A DNA stretch of 64,000 bases, taken from Dactylis glomerata. Its lineage: Eukaryota; Streptophyta; Magnoliopsida; Poales; Poaceae. The position numbers and the translations under genes were made by a program. Numbering within the stretch: the first letter of the stretch is position 1; each line of letters begins with the position of its first letter. The notes under the pieces were generated by a model, which worked only from the letters and a program-made list of their open reading frames with translations, was not told where the DNA came from and did not search any database. Shown here piece after piece: positions 1 to 10,856 of this stretch. The stretch spans positions 310,001 through 374,000 of the forward strand of contig QXEO01000215.1 of the NCBI GenBank assembly GCA_007115705.1, written 5' to 3'.

Positions 1-2597
1 GGCGACTAGATACAAATAATTTAAGAACAAGTGAAACCAACAATATGAATCAATCAATGAACTTTGGGACAATGCATATCACACTAAGAATGACAACTAT
101 GCTCTCTTAATGGTGCATAAAGAAAGAAGGTGGTGACTCAACATAAAAGTAAAAGAAAGGCCCTTCGCAGAGGGAAGTAGTGATTGCAAGTTTTATAACC
201 TTCAAAAATTATGGTACTTACCGGCTTTGAGCTCTCATTGCCCCCATCATAAGCATCTTGAATGGTTAAAGTTAATGCGAGAACAATTATGATGCATATG
301 CTTGACAAATCATAAGTTGGAAACCTCGTGCCCCGTGAATACGAGTACCCAAACCTCATGCTACTTTACTTAGAGTCCCAAGCAAGGCTCTTGTCATTGT
401 AAGTATATGCATATCATTGAGAACTGCCAATGGGGTACCTCCGTGCCCGATGACATGGAACAAGCCCACACCAAAATGACAGGACAAGCAGACAATGAAC
501 ACCTCGATATCTCTTTATTTGCCTTTTGTTTAGCTTTTTATTGTGAGATGCGTCGTCGTATGTTCACCATGGGTATGCTGCAAATTTCCACCATGAATTA
601 TGCATGGCTTAGATTGGCGGCCCGGCGTTTCCCTAACACATATACAAACTCCATGATCCCCACAAGATTCCCAATTCATTTCACACCGCGGGCATCCATA
701 AACAAAAGATCACGATATCAACTCAATTAAGAAGTGCAATGTTGAAAGCTTGCCCATGACAGCATGGCTGGGCTAGAATCCAACTTACAACTTGCAAGCA
801 TAACAACTCAACATAAGAGACCACAATGTCAAATTTTTAAGAACAGGAAAAAGTAAAGTGTGCCTTCCGGTTCGTGAGAGCTTTACTGACCGAATTTCGC
901 ATAACACTGGTAAGAGTTTAATTTGAAGAGAAAATAAAAGCAAGTCAAATTTACTTGGAGTAGCAAATTGCTAGTAGGTATGTATGGTGGACACTTTGGA
1001 AAACTTTGGCTTTTAGGAGTTGGATGCACGAGTAGAGCTCATACTCAGTACAAGGTGAGGGCTAGCAAAAGACTGGGAGCGACCAACTAAGAGAGCAATA
1101 ATGGCCATAATCATGCAAAGCGACAAAGCGACATTAAAAGAAGCATAAGATGGCATCAAAAGTCAAAAACTAAATGATCATAGAGGCTATTGGCGACTTT
1201 GTAAGAGTCTAACATGTGTGAGCATGCGCCAAGTCAACCCAAATAAAGCATCAAGGAGAAAACCAAAATAATGCTTCCATACAATAAAAACAACGCATGA
1301 TTTTTTTTCAAAGGCTCATTAAGCAATCTCAGTTATTTGAGACAAGTCATGCTACATCAAAACCACTAAGCATACTATCAAAAAGACATCAAGCACGACA
1401 TGCAAAAGCCTAGGCCGCAGTCTACACAAGCTCCTTCTTGTACCACTTTTTTGCATAAAGCTTTTTCTCTTTTCCAACACCATTCAAATTTTTTATAAGC
1501 ACCTCTTTTGATGAAAACCAATAAAGATCAGAGGCAAAAATACACCTTGATGAAAAGATATAACAAGATCTGAACACAAATCAAGGCAAAAAATGCAAGC
1601 TAAACCTAGTAGCAGAAAAAGAGAACACTCGTTGAAACGATAAGAGTGAAAAACAGAGTGTTCTTGGCAAATGAAAAGCGGAGTTCATCTCCCTCCAAAA
1701 GAAACATGATGCTGATCTAACCATTTATTGCAGCAAACAAAACTAAACTAACTAAGAAAACTAAAACAACTGACGCTCCAAGAAAAACACATAGTGCATG
1801 AAGCAATAAAAATATAGTGTTTTGAAAGGTGACCTGATTTTTGCCGATGAAGAAGGGGTGCCTCGGGGGCATCCCCAAGCTTTGACGCTTGTACTTCTTG
1901 GAAATTTCTTGGGGTGATGCATGGGCATCCCCAAGCTTGAGCTTTTGTCCATTCTTCAACTCATCTCATCATTCTCCAATCCCTACGCTTGAAAACTTCC
2001 TTCATACAAAACTAAACACAATTCTATTAGCAACATTAGTGTAGCATAACATATAATCAACCTCGTTTTGCTTCAGGTTTCAACCTAAAACCACCACATA
2101 TTAAGCATATACTACTGTAGCAACTTCCCCAAAAGTTCCGTGATCAAAAGAACTCAAAAAGAAAGTGATAAAGCAGCAAATACAAATATTGGCAGAAATC
2201 TGTCAAAACAGAAGAACTGACAAAGGTCGAATTTTTGATGGGTTTTCTGTTGCTCAAATCAAAAAGTGTTCAACTAATGAAAGTTTGTATATAACCTGGG
2301 GCATATGCACAAGAAATCGCAGGTCCAAAAGATATACAGAGAATTTTCACGAATTTTTACGGTGCAGCATCGAAAACAGTTTCAGGACAGCAACATCCCC
2401 AAATCTTTACCTCACTCGAATTAGAGGCTTCTCTTTGCACAACAACGAAATAAAAAGGATAAGGAGCGGTTATTACAGTAGTAATAACTTCCAAGACTCA
2501 AATAAAAGAAAAAGTACTGAAAATAAACAATGGGTTATCTCCCAAGAGTGCTTTTCTTTAACGCCTTTGAGCTAGGCGCAGTAATTTGCAAAGATGC

Positions 2598-3446
2598 TCA
2601 TGTGGGCGCCATATAAGAGCTTGAGGCAAAGGCGCCATATAGAAACTTAAAGCAATAGAGAGCATCAAAAAGCAAATATGAAAGACATTTATATCTAAAC
2701 CACTTCCTATGCATAGGAATCTTGTAAGAAAATAAATCAACGAGGCACATAGTAGCAAGCATGGATAGATAAAACAAGTGCCACTTCAAGATTTGCAACA
2801 TAAAGAGGGGAAACTTAATATTGTTGAGATCCATCAAACCATGTTTCCCTCTCTCATAATAACTTTCAGTAGCATCATGAATAGAACTAACAATATAACT
2901 ATCACGTAAAACATCCCTATCATGAGCCACATGCATAAAAGAATTAATACTCACCACAGGAACAATAGTAGTAGGAGCAGATTCAACAGAATAATTATTC
3001 TCATCACCATAATCATCATAAATAGGAGGCATATTGTAATCATAACTAATTTTATCCTCAATAGTAGGTGAACTGAAAATATTATACCCATCATCATAAC
3101 CATCATAAACTAGAGGTTTAGTATCATCACAAGCTAAAGAACAGCTATTTCGCAAAGCATATTCTTCAAACATATCATCATAAGAAGGAACATCACATAT
3201 GGGAGATAAAATATCATCAGAACAAACTTTCTCCACTAAAGCTGGGGAACTAAAAATATCATGCTTAACCAAACCAGCTTCCCCAAGCTTAGACTTTTCT
3301 ATAGCATTAGTAATAACAGTATTCAAAGCATTCATACTAACAACACTATTAGCATGCAAATTAAGCTCCAAAGGTTTTTCAATTTTCACTTCAAACACTT
3401 CATATCTAAACTCAGGAAAAAGACTAACGAACTCTTTGTTTTCCAT
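2598..3446 (-). CDS. 282-aa ORF of the Athila-group non-autonomous element, function unknown
   Basis: This is the first ORF after the primer binding site, about 130 nt downstream and in the sense of the element. Residues 1-160 are acidic and rich in D, Y and S, with repeated YDDY/DYGDE-like blocks. Residues about 211-241 and 252-275 are strongly hydrophobic and flank a basic KIPMHRKW stretch, so the C-terminus could span a membrane. No gag, protease or polymerase motif is present. A second copy at 61798-62646 has the same length with roughly 18 substitutions and no stop or frameshift. I do not recognise a function. It may be a replaced gag or a captured gene; similar unnamed frames are common in Triticeae repeats. 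Confidence 0.6.
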   Translation of the reverse strand: MENKEFVSLFPEFRYEVFEVKIEKPLELNLHANSVVSMNALNTVITNAIEKSKLGEAGLVKHDIFSSPALVEKVCSDDILSPICDVPSYDDMFEEYALRNSCSLACDDTKPLVYDGYDDGYNIFSSPTIEDKISYDYNMPPIYDDYGDENNYSVESAPTTIVPVVSINSFMHVAHDRDVLRDSYIVSSIHDATESYYERGKHGLMDLNNIKFPLFMLQILKWHLFYLSMLATMCLVDLFSYKIPMHRKWFRYKCLSYLLFDALYCFKFLYGAFASSSYMAPT

Positions 3447-3579
3447 TAAGCCTAACTAGTGAAAATAAAAACAAGAAACAAAAAGATGTAATTGCAGAAT
3501 CTAAAGGAAATAACTTCGAGCACTCACTAGCAACTAAAAGACTTAGTAGCCAAAGAATGTGAGTACCTTTTACCTTACC

Positions 3580-3597
3580 TCCCCGGCAACGGCGCCA
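3580..3597 (-). other. Primer binding site (tRNA-Asp type)
   Basis: On the minus strand it reads TGGCGCCGTTGCCGGGGA, the primer site usual in Athila-lineage elements and complementary to the 3' end of plant tRNA-Asp. It starts 10 nt downstream of the 5' LTR. The same 18 bases occur at 54447-54464 and 62758-62775. Confidence 0.9.
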
Positions 3598-3607
3598 GAA
3601 AAGAGCT

Positions 3608-5151
3608 TGATGTCTACGCACGCGTCTGTTCTTGTAGACAGTGTTGGGCCTCCAAGTGCAGAGGTTTGTAGAACAACAGCAAGTTTCCCTTAAGTGGATC
3701 ACCCAAGGTTTATCAAACTCAGGGAGGAAGAGGTCAAAGCTATCCCTCTCAAGCAACCCTGCAATTACGATACAGAAAGTCTCTTGTGTCCCCAACACAC
3801 CCAATACACTTGTCAGATGTATAGGTGCACTAGTTCGGCGAAGAGATAGTGAAATACAAGTGGTATGGACGATTATAAGTAGTAAATGCAATCTGGAATA
3901 AAAATTGCTGCGAGTAAACATGTAACAAAACAGCAAGTAAACGGTGTGCAAAGCTTGGAAACAAGGCCTAGGGATCATACTTTCACTAGTGGACACACTC
4001 CCAACAATATAACATAATTGAACAAATAAACAACTTCTCTTCACTATGGTACTCTGAATTACTCTCCTATTGAACAACACTAATCATTGCGTAGTGGCTA
4101 CAGAAGCACCCCTTAAAGTTCATCAAGTACTTGACAAACACCACTCATAGAGATATCCAAATCAGATCACAATTCAAGATAGATATTATTGCAACTTAGA
4201 CCAAGTACTAACACGGTGCACACACTGTCAACATTACACCATGAAAGGAGGAATAGATCACTTCAATACTATCATAGTAATAATTATTCTCATAATCCTT
4301 AAGAGATCACAATCGCAGCCTAGACCAAGTACCACCATGATGCACGCACTGTCACCGTTACACCATGGCAGGAGGAATAGATTACTTTAATAACACCACT
4401 AGAGTACACATAATATCTGAATAATAACATCTACTTGTTCAACATGATACAAAGCTCACGATCACATAAAGATCACATCATGGGAGAGAGAGGTGAACCA
4501 CATAGCTACCGATAGAGCCCTCAGCCCCGGGGATGAACTACTCCCTCCTCATCATAGGAGACATCAAGGTTGATGGAGATGGCGGTGAGGTCGATGGAGA
4601 CGGCGGAGACGGCGATGGAGACCGATGGAGATGGCTCCGGGGGCACTTCCCCGTCCCGGCAGGGTGCCGGAACAGAGACTTCTGTCCCCCGAAATTTGGC
4701 TTCGATGACAGCGGCGCTGCGGAACTATTCTGGAAATTTCACCGACCCCCTTAGGGTTTTCCGTCCCGAGGCTTTATATAGGCGAAGGGGCGTCGTCAGA
4801 GGTGGGGCCAGGGGCCATCACGCCATGGTGGCGCGGCCAGGCCCCTGGCTGCGCGAGCAACATGTGAGGAGGCCTGGTGGCCCCTCTCCTACTCTCCTTC
4901 GGATCTCTGGAAGCTTTCGGGAAAAATAAGACTTCAGGAACTTGTTTCGTCCAATTCCGAGAATATTTCCTGTGTAGCTTTTCTGAAACACAAAAATAGC
5001 AAAAAACAGGAAACTGGCACTATGGCATCTTGTCAATAGGTTAGTTCCGGAAATCGCATAAAAACGCCACGAAGTGTAACGAAACACAAGGCAAATGGTG
5101 TAAAAACAAGCATGGAGCATCAAAAATTATAGATACATTTGAGACGTATCA
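3608..5151 (-). repeat. 5' LTR of left Athila-group element (1544 bp)
   Basis: The minus strand begins TGATACGTCTC and ends GACATCA, a TG...CA LTR. A TATA-like box lies at 4772-4782 (TATATAAAG on the minus strand) just downstream of a GC-rich U3. The first 20 or so bases form a small inverted repeat, GATACGT and ACGTATC around five bases. It matches the LTRs at 51048-52590 and 62786-64000. The right edge adjoins single-copy DNA (TTGCC...). Confidence 0.9.
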
Positions 5152-6024
5152 TTGCCCGATGGGTCAACAACTTTGACCGTTATCTGCTAAGTAGTGGGGC
5201 CACGTAGAGCCCGCAAAGACACGTCAGACCATCCATTTTTGTTTGACCGTAAGCATCGCCGTATCCCTGACCAAAACGTGGATGAGTGGGGCTTTGGTAT
5301 ATCGAATGACAAGTGGGGCCATGACGCTGATACAAGGGGCAATACACGGGTAGGATTAGATTTTTAAATGGAGCTCTACAGCGATGGCACAGAGGAGGTG
5401 GCCTGCGGGGTGCCGAGATGAGATCGACGTCCACAAAGAACTGCATGAGGCGAGACCAGACGCAGTAGATAGATATGAACTAGATGCGTTGAACCATGCA
5501 AAGAAGAGAAGAAATGGTCGAGGACATCGATGATGACCTCAACACTTTGACTGACGGTGTCAGACACGAACGCGAGCAATGTAGAGAAAACTAGTGTCTC
5601 TCCTTTCTGGCGTGTATAGATGGGTGCTAGGGGAGTGTGGTGGCAAAGGGAAAGACCTCGCGGTGGTCTGTGGCGTCCAGCATAGCGGGGCGCCATGGCC
5701 GTGCCCATAGCGGCGTGCATGTTCGGCATTGGCATCAGCATGTACGTTCGTCATTGGCCTCGGCGATATCTCTGGTGTGTCAGTGATCGAATGAGGGGAT
5801 GGGATTGAGGGTGCATCCCGACGGTGACCTAGCAGTGGCGGCGAGCATGCATAGCCGTTCTGACCATGCCGATATCGGCATCGGCATCGTTTGGAGGCTG
5901 TGGTGCTCGAATCATGGTGGAAATTGTGATATTATTTTTACAAGCATAATATATAGAAAATAGCTAGATCTCTAAATCGATGCATATGAAGCTACATATA
6001 TATTCTTGGTCATAATCCCCTTAT
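5152..6024. other. Low-copy DNA downstream of the B3 gene; no gene seen
   Basis: A mixed, moderately GC-rich stretch between the Athila-group LTR and the stop codon of the B3 gene. Minus-strand frames of 88 and 121 codons show low-complexity translations and no recognisable domain, so I do not call them. The last 200 bases are AT-rich and probably hold the 3' UTR of the B3 gene. No terminal inverted repeats or LTR ends were seen. Confidence 0.5.
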
Positions 6025-6606
6025 CTAAAGGGGATGGATGCATGGCTTCACATCATCGTCGCTTTCATCGTCAGTATCTTCGTCATCCGTGTAGTAGTAC
6101 TTCCTACACATTGGTCCGTCGAACACCTTCACTGTGAGCACATCATCGCCTTCATATTTGAAGTGTAGGAAGCAGCCAAAATCCACACCGTGCGCGATGG
6201 TGAAATTCTCCCAGCCCTTGTCAAGGTACATCCGGCCTTGTCCGTCAAATAGGACCTCCACGGTCCAGAGACGAGGACCGCAGTCAGCTGCTCGCAGATA
6301 CACCTTTGCGGGCTCCTGGCCATCAAGATAGTCCACAAACTTTTTTGGGAGTGCCTGCAAAGAGATCGAGCGCCGATCGTTTGAAATTAAAGGTTTTTTA
6401 GAACATGCACATAATTAATCACATGCATCATATATGTGGGAACGCGTACGTACCTTCTTGGCCAAAGGGTCTTCATAGATGGCGATGAAGAACTCCTCTA
6501 TGATCAATGGCAGTGTTGATGGTGGTGGTGGCAATGATGATGATCCACCACCCCGGCCGCCCCTTCCCCTTCCCCTTCCGGTCGGCGTCCGAGGCGTGGA
6601 AGCCAT
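6025..6606 (-). CDS. Small plant B3-domain protein, two exons (6454-6606, 6025-6354)
   Basis: Exon 1 (51 codons, ATG at 6606) ends in AAG before GTACGT. Exon 2 starts after TTTGCAG at 6354 and keeps phase 0, giving a predicted 160-aa protein. Residues 1-35 are Gly/Arg- and Pro-rich (GRGRGRGGRGGG, then a proline run). From about residue 52 the sequence LPKKFVDYLDG...VEVLFDGQG...GWENF...LTVKVFDG matches the beta-rich core of the plant B3 DNA-binding fold, REM-like, followed by CRKYYY and an acidic Asp/Glu tail. B3 proteins bind DNA in the nucleus; with one domain and an acidic tail this may be a DNA-binding regulator. The frame is open and splice sites canonical, so it looks functional, although retrotransposons lie on both sides. 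Expression is unknown. Confidence 0.8.
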
Positions 6607-6665
6607 GGCAATGGATCAAGTGTATGTGAACGAAGAAGAGAGAGGTAGAACAAATTGACATGAGG

Positions 6666-6800
6666 GATGGCCATTGCGGGGGTTTATAAGGGAGAGATGA
6701 CCGTTGTGGGGTTTACACCATAAATTAAGGTAGAGATGACCGTTGTGGGGTTTACACAATAAATTAAGGAGGAGATGACCGTTGTGGGGGTTTATATCTC
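6666..6800. repeat. 39-bp tandem repeat over the B3 promoter
   Basis: Units starting at 6694, 6733 and 6772 share GAGATGACCGTTGTGGGG followed by TTTAYA and an AT-rich end, with an exact 39-bp period. A diverged copy begins near 6666. Each unit carries a TATA-like TTTATA or TTTACA, so the core promoter itself has been multiplied. Confidence 0.8.
6683..6690 (-). promoter_or_regulatory. TATA box of the B3 gene
   Basis: The minus strand reads CTTATAAA about 77 nt upstream of the B3 start codon, a usual plant spacing. It falls in the most gene-proximal, diverged unit of the 39-bp promoter repeat. Confidence 0.6.
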
Positions 6801-6830
6801 AACAAAAAAGTAATGCGGACAATCTTGATG

Positions 6831-7210
6831 GAAATGGAAATTCGTGATAGTTTATCATTTTACCGTGAAAAGTAATGCCTAAAAGAAATGGAAATTCATG
6901 ATAGTTCATCATTTTATCGTGAGAATTAATGCCTAAAAGAAATGGAAATTCATGATAGTTTATCATTTTACCGTGAAAAGTAATGCCTACAAGAAATGGA
7001 AATTCGTGATAGTTTATCATTTTACCGTGAAAAGTAATGCCTAAAAGAAATGGAAATTTGTGATAGTTTATCATTTTACCGTGAAAAGTAATGCCTACAA
7101 GAAATGGAAATTCGTGATAGTTTATCATTTTACCGTGAAAAGTAATGCCTAAAAGAAATGGAAATTCGTGATAGTTTATCATTTACCATGAAAAGTAATG
7201 CCTACAAGAA
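6831..7210. repeat. 54-bp minisatellite, seven copies
   Basis: GAAATGGAAATTCGTGATAG recurs at 6831, 6885, 6939, 6993, 7047, 7101 and 7155, an exact 54-bp period with a 1-base deletion in the last unit. Since 54 is a multiple of three, the minus strand stays open and translates as an 18-residue repeat beginning MINYHEFPF. This probably reflects the period and not a gene. Two unit types differ by AAAAG or ACAAG at the joint. Confidence 0.95.
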
Positions 7211-7945
7211 ATTTGTGATTACCAAACTTGTTGAATCCGGTGGCAAACTCGTTATTTAACATACATAGAGGTATAGTAGTTTGCCACCGACAGATAGAGA
7301 GAGGGTGGCCATGATGAGAGAGAAAGAGGGGTTATCCTGCCCGTTAGATCATAGGATCGACGGTAGGTGGGCACGATCCGTGTGACAACACCTCGACCAA
7401 TCAGGCCAAGTTTGGGCTTCTGTGACAAGGGAGAGGGTAAAACTGAGTAGTATCAAGGATCCAAGGGCAAGTAAATAGTAAACAGGCTAAGGAATTCAAA
7501 TAAGAGATTTAGAAAAAGAAAAACACATGTTTTGTACAATGAAACCCAGGTTGGCCTACCTCAAAGTATTAGCAATTCAAATATACATGAGTGTGAAAAT
7601 TATGGCCTCATTCAGACAAACTATGTTTTGGGTATAAATGTTTTGAGAAGGGGTTTGAGTGGAAAGCCATGAACCTTCATAGCTACTAGTGATTTAAGAA
7701 GTGGCCATTTGTGTTAAAACTTGATTTATATATGATTGTTATGATTTCCTATGTGGCAGGTCGCGTAACAAGACTCCATGAGTAGGAGGCACTATGATTT
7801 TATTTTTTTGAATTTTTTTGCGCATGAAATGACTCAATTAGATAGCTTAATCCCATTTGTTGACTCTCTGTTGAGCAGCCACTTGAGGGTAAAATAGAGT
7901 ATATTGCACTAGCCAGTATTAGTAGTCGAGGGGAAAACTGAGTAT
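7211..7945. other. Low-copy DNA left of the Tekay tandem; no gene seen
   Basis: AT-rich sequence with no coding frame I can support. It ends abruptly at 7945, where Tekay internal sequence begins. GGGGAAAACTGAGTA just before the junction recurs at 40797-40811 beyond the DUF295 pseudogene. This stretch may be part of the original space between the B3 and DUF295 genes. Confidence 0.5.
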
Positions 7946-8324
7946 AGGCGGTAGCCTCGCACCTCGGGACGCGGGCGTCCAAGGCGCGCGGCCAACTCAA
8001 CCAAGTCACGCTCGAAGATCAGCATGTCCTCGTGGGTGCCGATCTGCCGGTGTGCAGTAGGAGCGTCCATCTACACAAATTTTAAAGTAGAGTTTATTAA
8101 TGACTTACCCAAGTGTGCAAGATTTTATACATAAGTAAAAACTTGAATTAAAATGTGAGTAAATAAAAATGCTTAAAGAATAAGGGAAGAGATGAGAGCA
8201 ATAGATATTTACCTTTGATATATATAGCCATCTCTTTTATTTTTAGAAAGTAAATTTTTGGTCCGTTCTAACGCTGATGCTAAACTAGGGTTTCCTAAAG
8301 TCAGGATGGCTCTGATACCAACTC
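7946..8324 (-). mobile_element. Truncated second copy of the Tekay 5' leader
   Basis: Nearly identical to 31166-31540: the primer site, untranslated leader and the first 40 or so codons of the orf0-like frame (start codon near 8070). It stops dead at 7946 against low-copy DNA. This is the piece that turns a simple element into a tandem. Confidence 0.85.
8309..8320 (-). other. Primer binding site next to LTR A (initiator tRNA-Met type)
   Basis: The minus strand reads TGGTATCAGAGC, a perfect match to the usual plant initiator-Met primer site, 4 nt from the LTR. The matching position next to LTR B (31525-31536) has changed to TAGTATCAACGC. Confidence 0.85.
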
Positions 8325-10230
8325 TGTGGGGACCCCGGCTTACCACCCGGGATTCCCGTTATGCATACAATTCACGATCCCAGGAGACCGTCGTGAATCC
8401 ACATAACAGAGTTGGCATTATAGATTACATCATCCATTACATAACGAGTATTGAAGTCTTACATAGGCCACCTGGCCGATTACAAATGCCACGCAGGGCA
8501 AGTTCAACTGACACACTTATTCATTAAGTAGCAGCGGGATACCTGCAGCGTAGCTGACCCAAGTCAGGCCTACTACCCTACAGGCGACTGACCGGGAAAT
8601 GATCCTAATTCGCACCGGCGTCATCGTAACCATCATCATCCTCCTCATAGTCATCTCCAAAGTCTGACCAAGTTAATAGCCAGGGACAAAGCCGTGAGTA
8701 CATTTTGGAATTGTACTCGCAAACCATCTCAGAGAGAATCATTCACATGCTATATGGTTGTAGCAAAGGTTGGCTTGGTTTGAGGTAACTCTATACTAAC
8801 TAGATTCTCTGGTCGATATAGCATGTCATAGGACATCTCTATATCCTTATTAAAGAAAACTTTTTATAAAACATTTATAGGAAAAGCTCTAGGAAAGGGG
8901 GAAACTCCTTTGTAAGATAAGATCGGTGGTCAATCAGACATGACCACCTCAAGTCGTCGACAGTACCCTCCAAGTACTCCGAACCACACCCGTGCCACGG
9001 CCCTACCCTCCAAGTACTCCGTCCGGCACAAAACTCCGTTTTTCTCGAAAACCATTTGTAAAACCAAAACCTGACATTGGGCAATGTAGTGATCTTTACA
9101 ACCGTCCATGACCGATGACTTGGCTATTCGAATAGCTTTACACTCTGCAGAGGTTGTACACTTTACCCACACCATCCGATAAATCCACCGGGATACCACC
9201 ACGGACCGTCATACACAAGTATGCGGGGTTCGGATAATCGATCAGAGCCTTCCATCTATGCATCTTAGTACGAGTGCCTACCCTGTGGAGTCTACCTCCC
9301 CGGCACGCCCCGGCAGTACCTCCTTTAGAGAGTAACTCCGGTGCCACGGCGGGAGAACCCAAGTGTCTTCCGGCCGGATAAATCCCGAAGGATCCCGATT
9401 TACTATTGCCCACAAACAGGCGACAACCCGGATTCTGAGGTCCTACATACCCTTATATAGTTGTGAGGCTCCCCGCACTAAGGCAGATAAACTTCGGACT
9501 AAGCCCCGTCCCATACCGGGGTAATGTGGTTGCACGGGTTAATTGTTCCGAGTGACTACAAAGAAACACCAATGCCTTTTCTAAAACCACCAACTCCTTT
9601 CCTTCCATAACCCAATTCCATTTGTCCCAAAATCATTTAGAAAACATTTCAGTGGAGTAGATACTACTCCAAGGTTTTCGAAAACCATTTTCGAAACTTT
9701 TCCGAGAGTTTTCCCATCCTAGAGTTTTTGGCTCCACTACAAGTTTTTCCAAGGACTTTGATGCTAATCATCAAGTCTCTAATATAGGGGTGTTGAGTAG
9801 GTGTCAAGGGTGTCATCTATATAGATGATATCAAGTCGACTTGTGGAGCTAAGTCATCAACTATTGCTATATAGGGAATAATAGCAATATAGAAAACAAT
9901 GCATATTTAGAAAAATAGTAGTAAACAATGCATGGTGACTTAGTAGGATTCAGATATGCAGAAAGTAGATGGCTTGCCTTGGTTGGCTTGTCCCTGATCT
10001 CCTTCTTCTTGGTACTCAAATATCTCCCCTTCCTCCGCACACTCGTCGTTCGAATCTATCGCCGGAAAAACAACAACACACACAATAAGCATTCATGCAT
10101 ACATGGTTCACACCCAAGACATGCATCACACAACTCAAGCATTGAGTATCGGAAACAAACATGTTCAGATCTCTGAAACAATTTATAATTCTACCAAATA
10201 ATAAATCACTATATAAATAGAAATCAAATT

Positions 10231-10856
10231 TGATACGGATCAACGTGATCCAAAGGGGGTTTGGCCCAATCTTTCACGGCGATCAAACGAACAGCAAGAT
10301 AACAACAAGAGAATTGAATTTGAGACAGATCAAATCAAACCCTCTTGAACTCCTCACGTTGAAACTGACCGGAATCAACTCCCACGCATGGTATAACATC
10401 AGATCTTGAAGATCAGCAAGCAAACACACCGATATGCGTCCCCAAACATTGGGACTTTTCTGGTCTCTTTCTGAGCTCGAAAATAACAAGTTTGACCGAT
10501 ACAAGGCGGCTGCCATAACCCTATATGGGTGACTCCAAACGCTACTTTGGCTGGGCTAGGCCCCATACCAAACTAAAAGCCCAAATGGCCAAAACACACT
10601 TGATTTTGGACAGGCCCAAAACCATCACACACAAATATAACCAAACTGAAATAAAAACATCACGCAAACTTAATTAAAATAGAACACCTAAATATCTTTG
10701 GCTGCAGCGCCTCGGCGACCATGAAACTCCATTGGAGGTGTACGAAAGTTGGGCTTCACATCATCTTCTGGAGGCACCTCAAAGCAGAATTGTCCAAGCT
10801 TCAGAACATAAGGAGGTGGTAAAATAGTAGGAGTAGTAGCTATGCTCCCCTTATCA
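10231..10856 (-). repeat. 3' LTR of the gag-protease element (626 bp)
   Basis: Plus strand TGATACGGATC...CCCTTATCA. It has near-identical sequence to 13590-14215, preceded by AAATT. It encodes the last 55 or so codons of the gag-protease frame. A palindrome, GGATCA-ACG-TGATCC, lies four bases inside the outer end. Confidence 0.95.

Larger units (their letters stand above)
1..5151 (-). mobile_element. Non-autonomous Athila-group LTR retrotransposon, left copy (3' end outside window)
   Basis: A minus-strand element with its 5' LTR at 3608-5151, a tRNA-Asp-type primer binding site at 3580-3597 and internal DNA running left to the window edge. Position 1 matches about 59554 in the right-hand copy, so the two are members of one family. 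The visible internal 3.6 kb has a 282-codon ORF (2598-3446) but no gag zinc knuckle, reverse transcriptase or integrase. The element must therefore depend on enzymes from a relative, as LARD-type elements do. The 14-base motif GCATCCCCAAGCTT occurs at 1869-1882 and 1925-1938 and, by comparison with the other copies, would also form the polypurine tract off the left edge. The 3' LTR and target-site duplication cannot be seen. Confidence 0.85.

Noticed and set aside
5376..5741. Minus-strand 121-codon frame near the B3 gene
   Set aside because: Low-complexity, no domain, no splice or promoter context; treated as chance.
6799..7182. 127-aa repeat protein beginning MINYHEFPF
   Set aside because: It is the translation of a 54-bp minisatellite; open frame follows from the period being a multiple of three.
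6831..7210. CRISPR-like array
   Set aside because: Repeats are directly adjacent without unique spacers, in plant DNA with no cas genes.
8258..9413. Frames of 69-91 codons inside LTR A, repeated at 31435-32629
   Set aside because: LTR sequence; conservation is explained by the LTR pair and no domain is seen.
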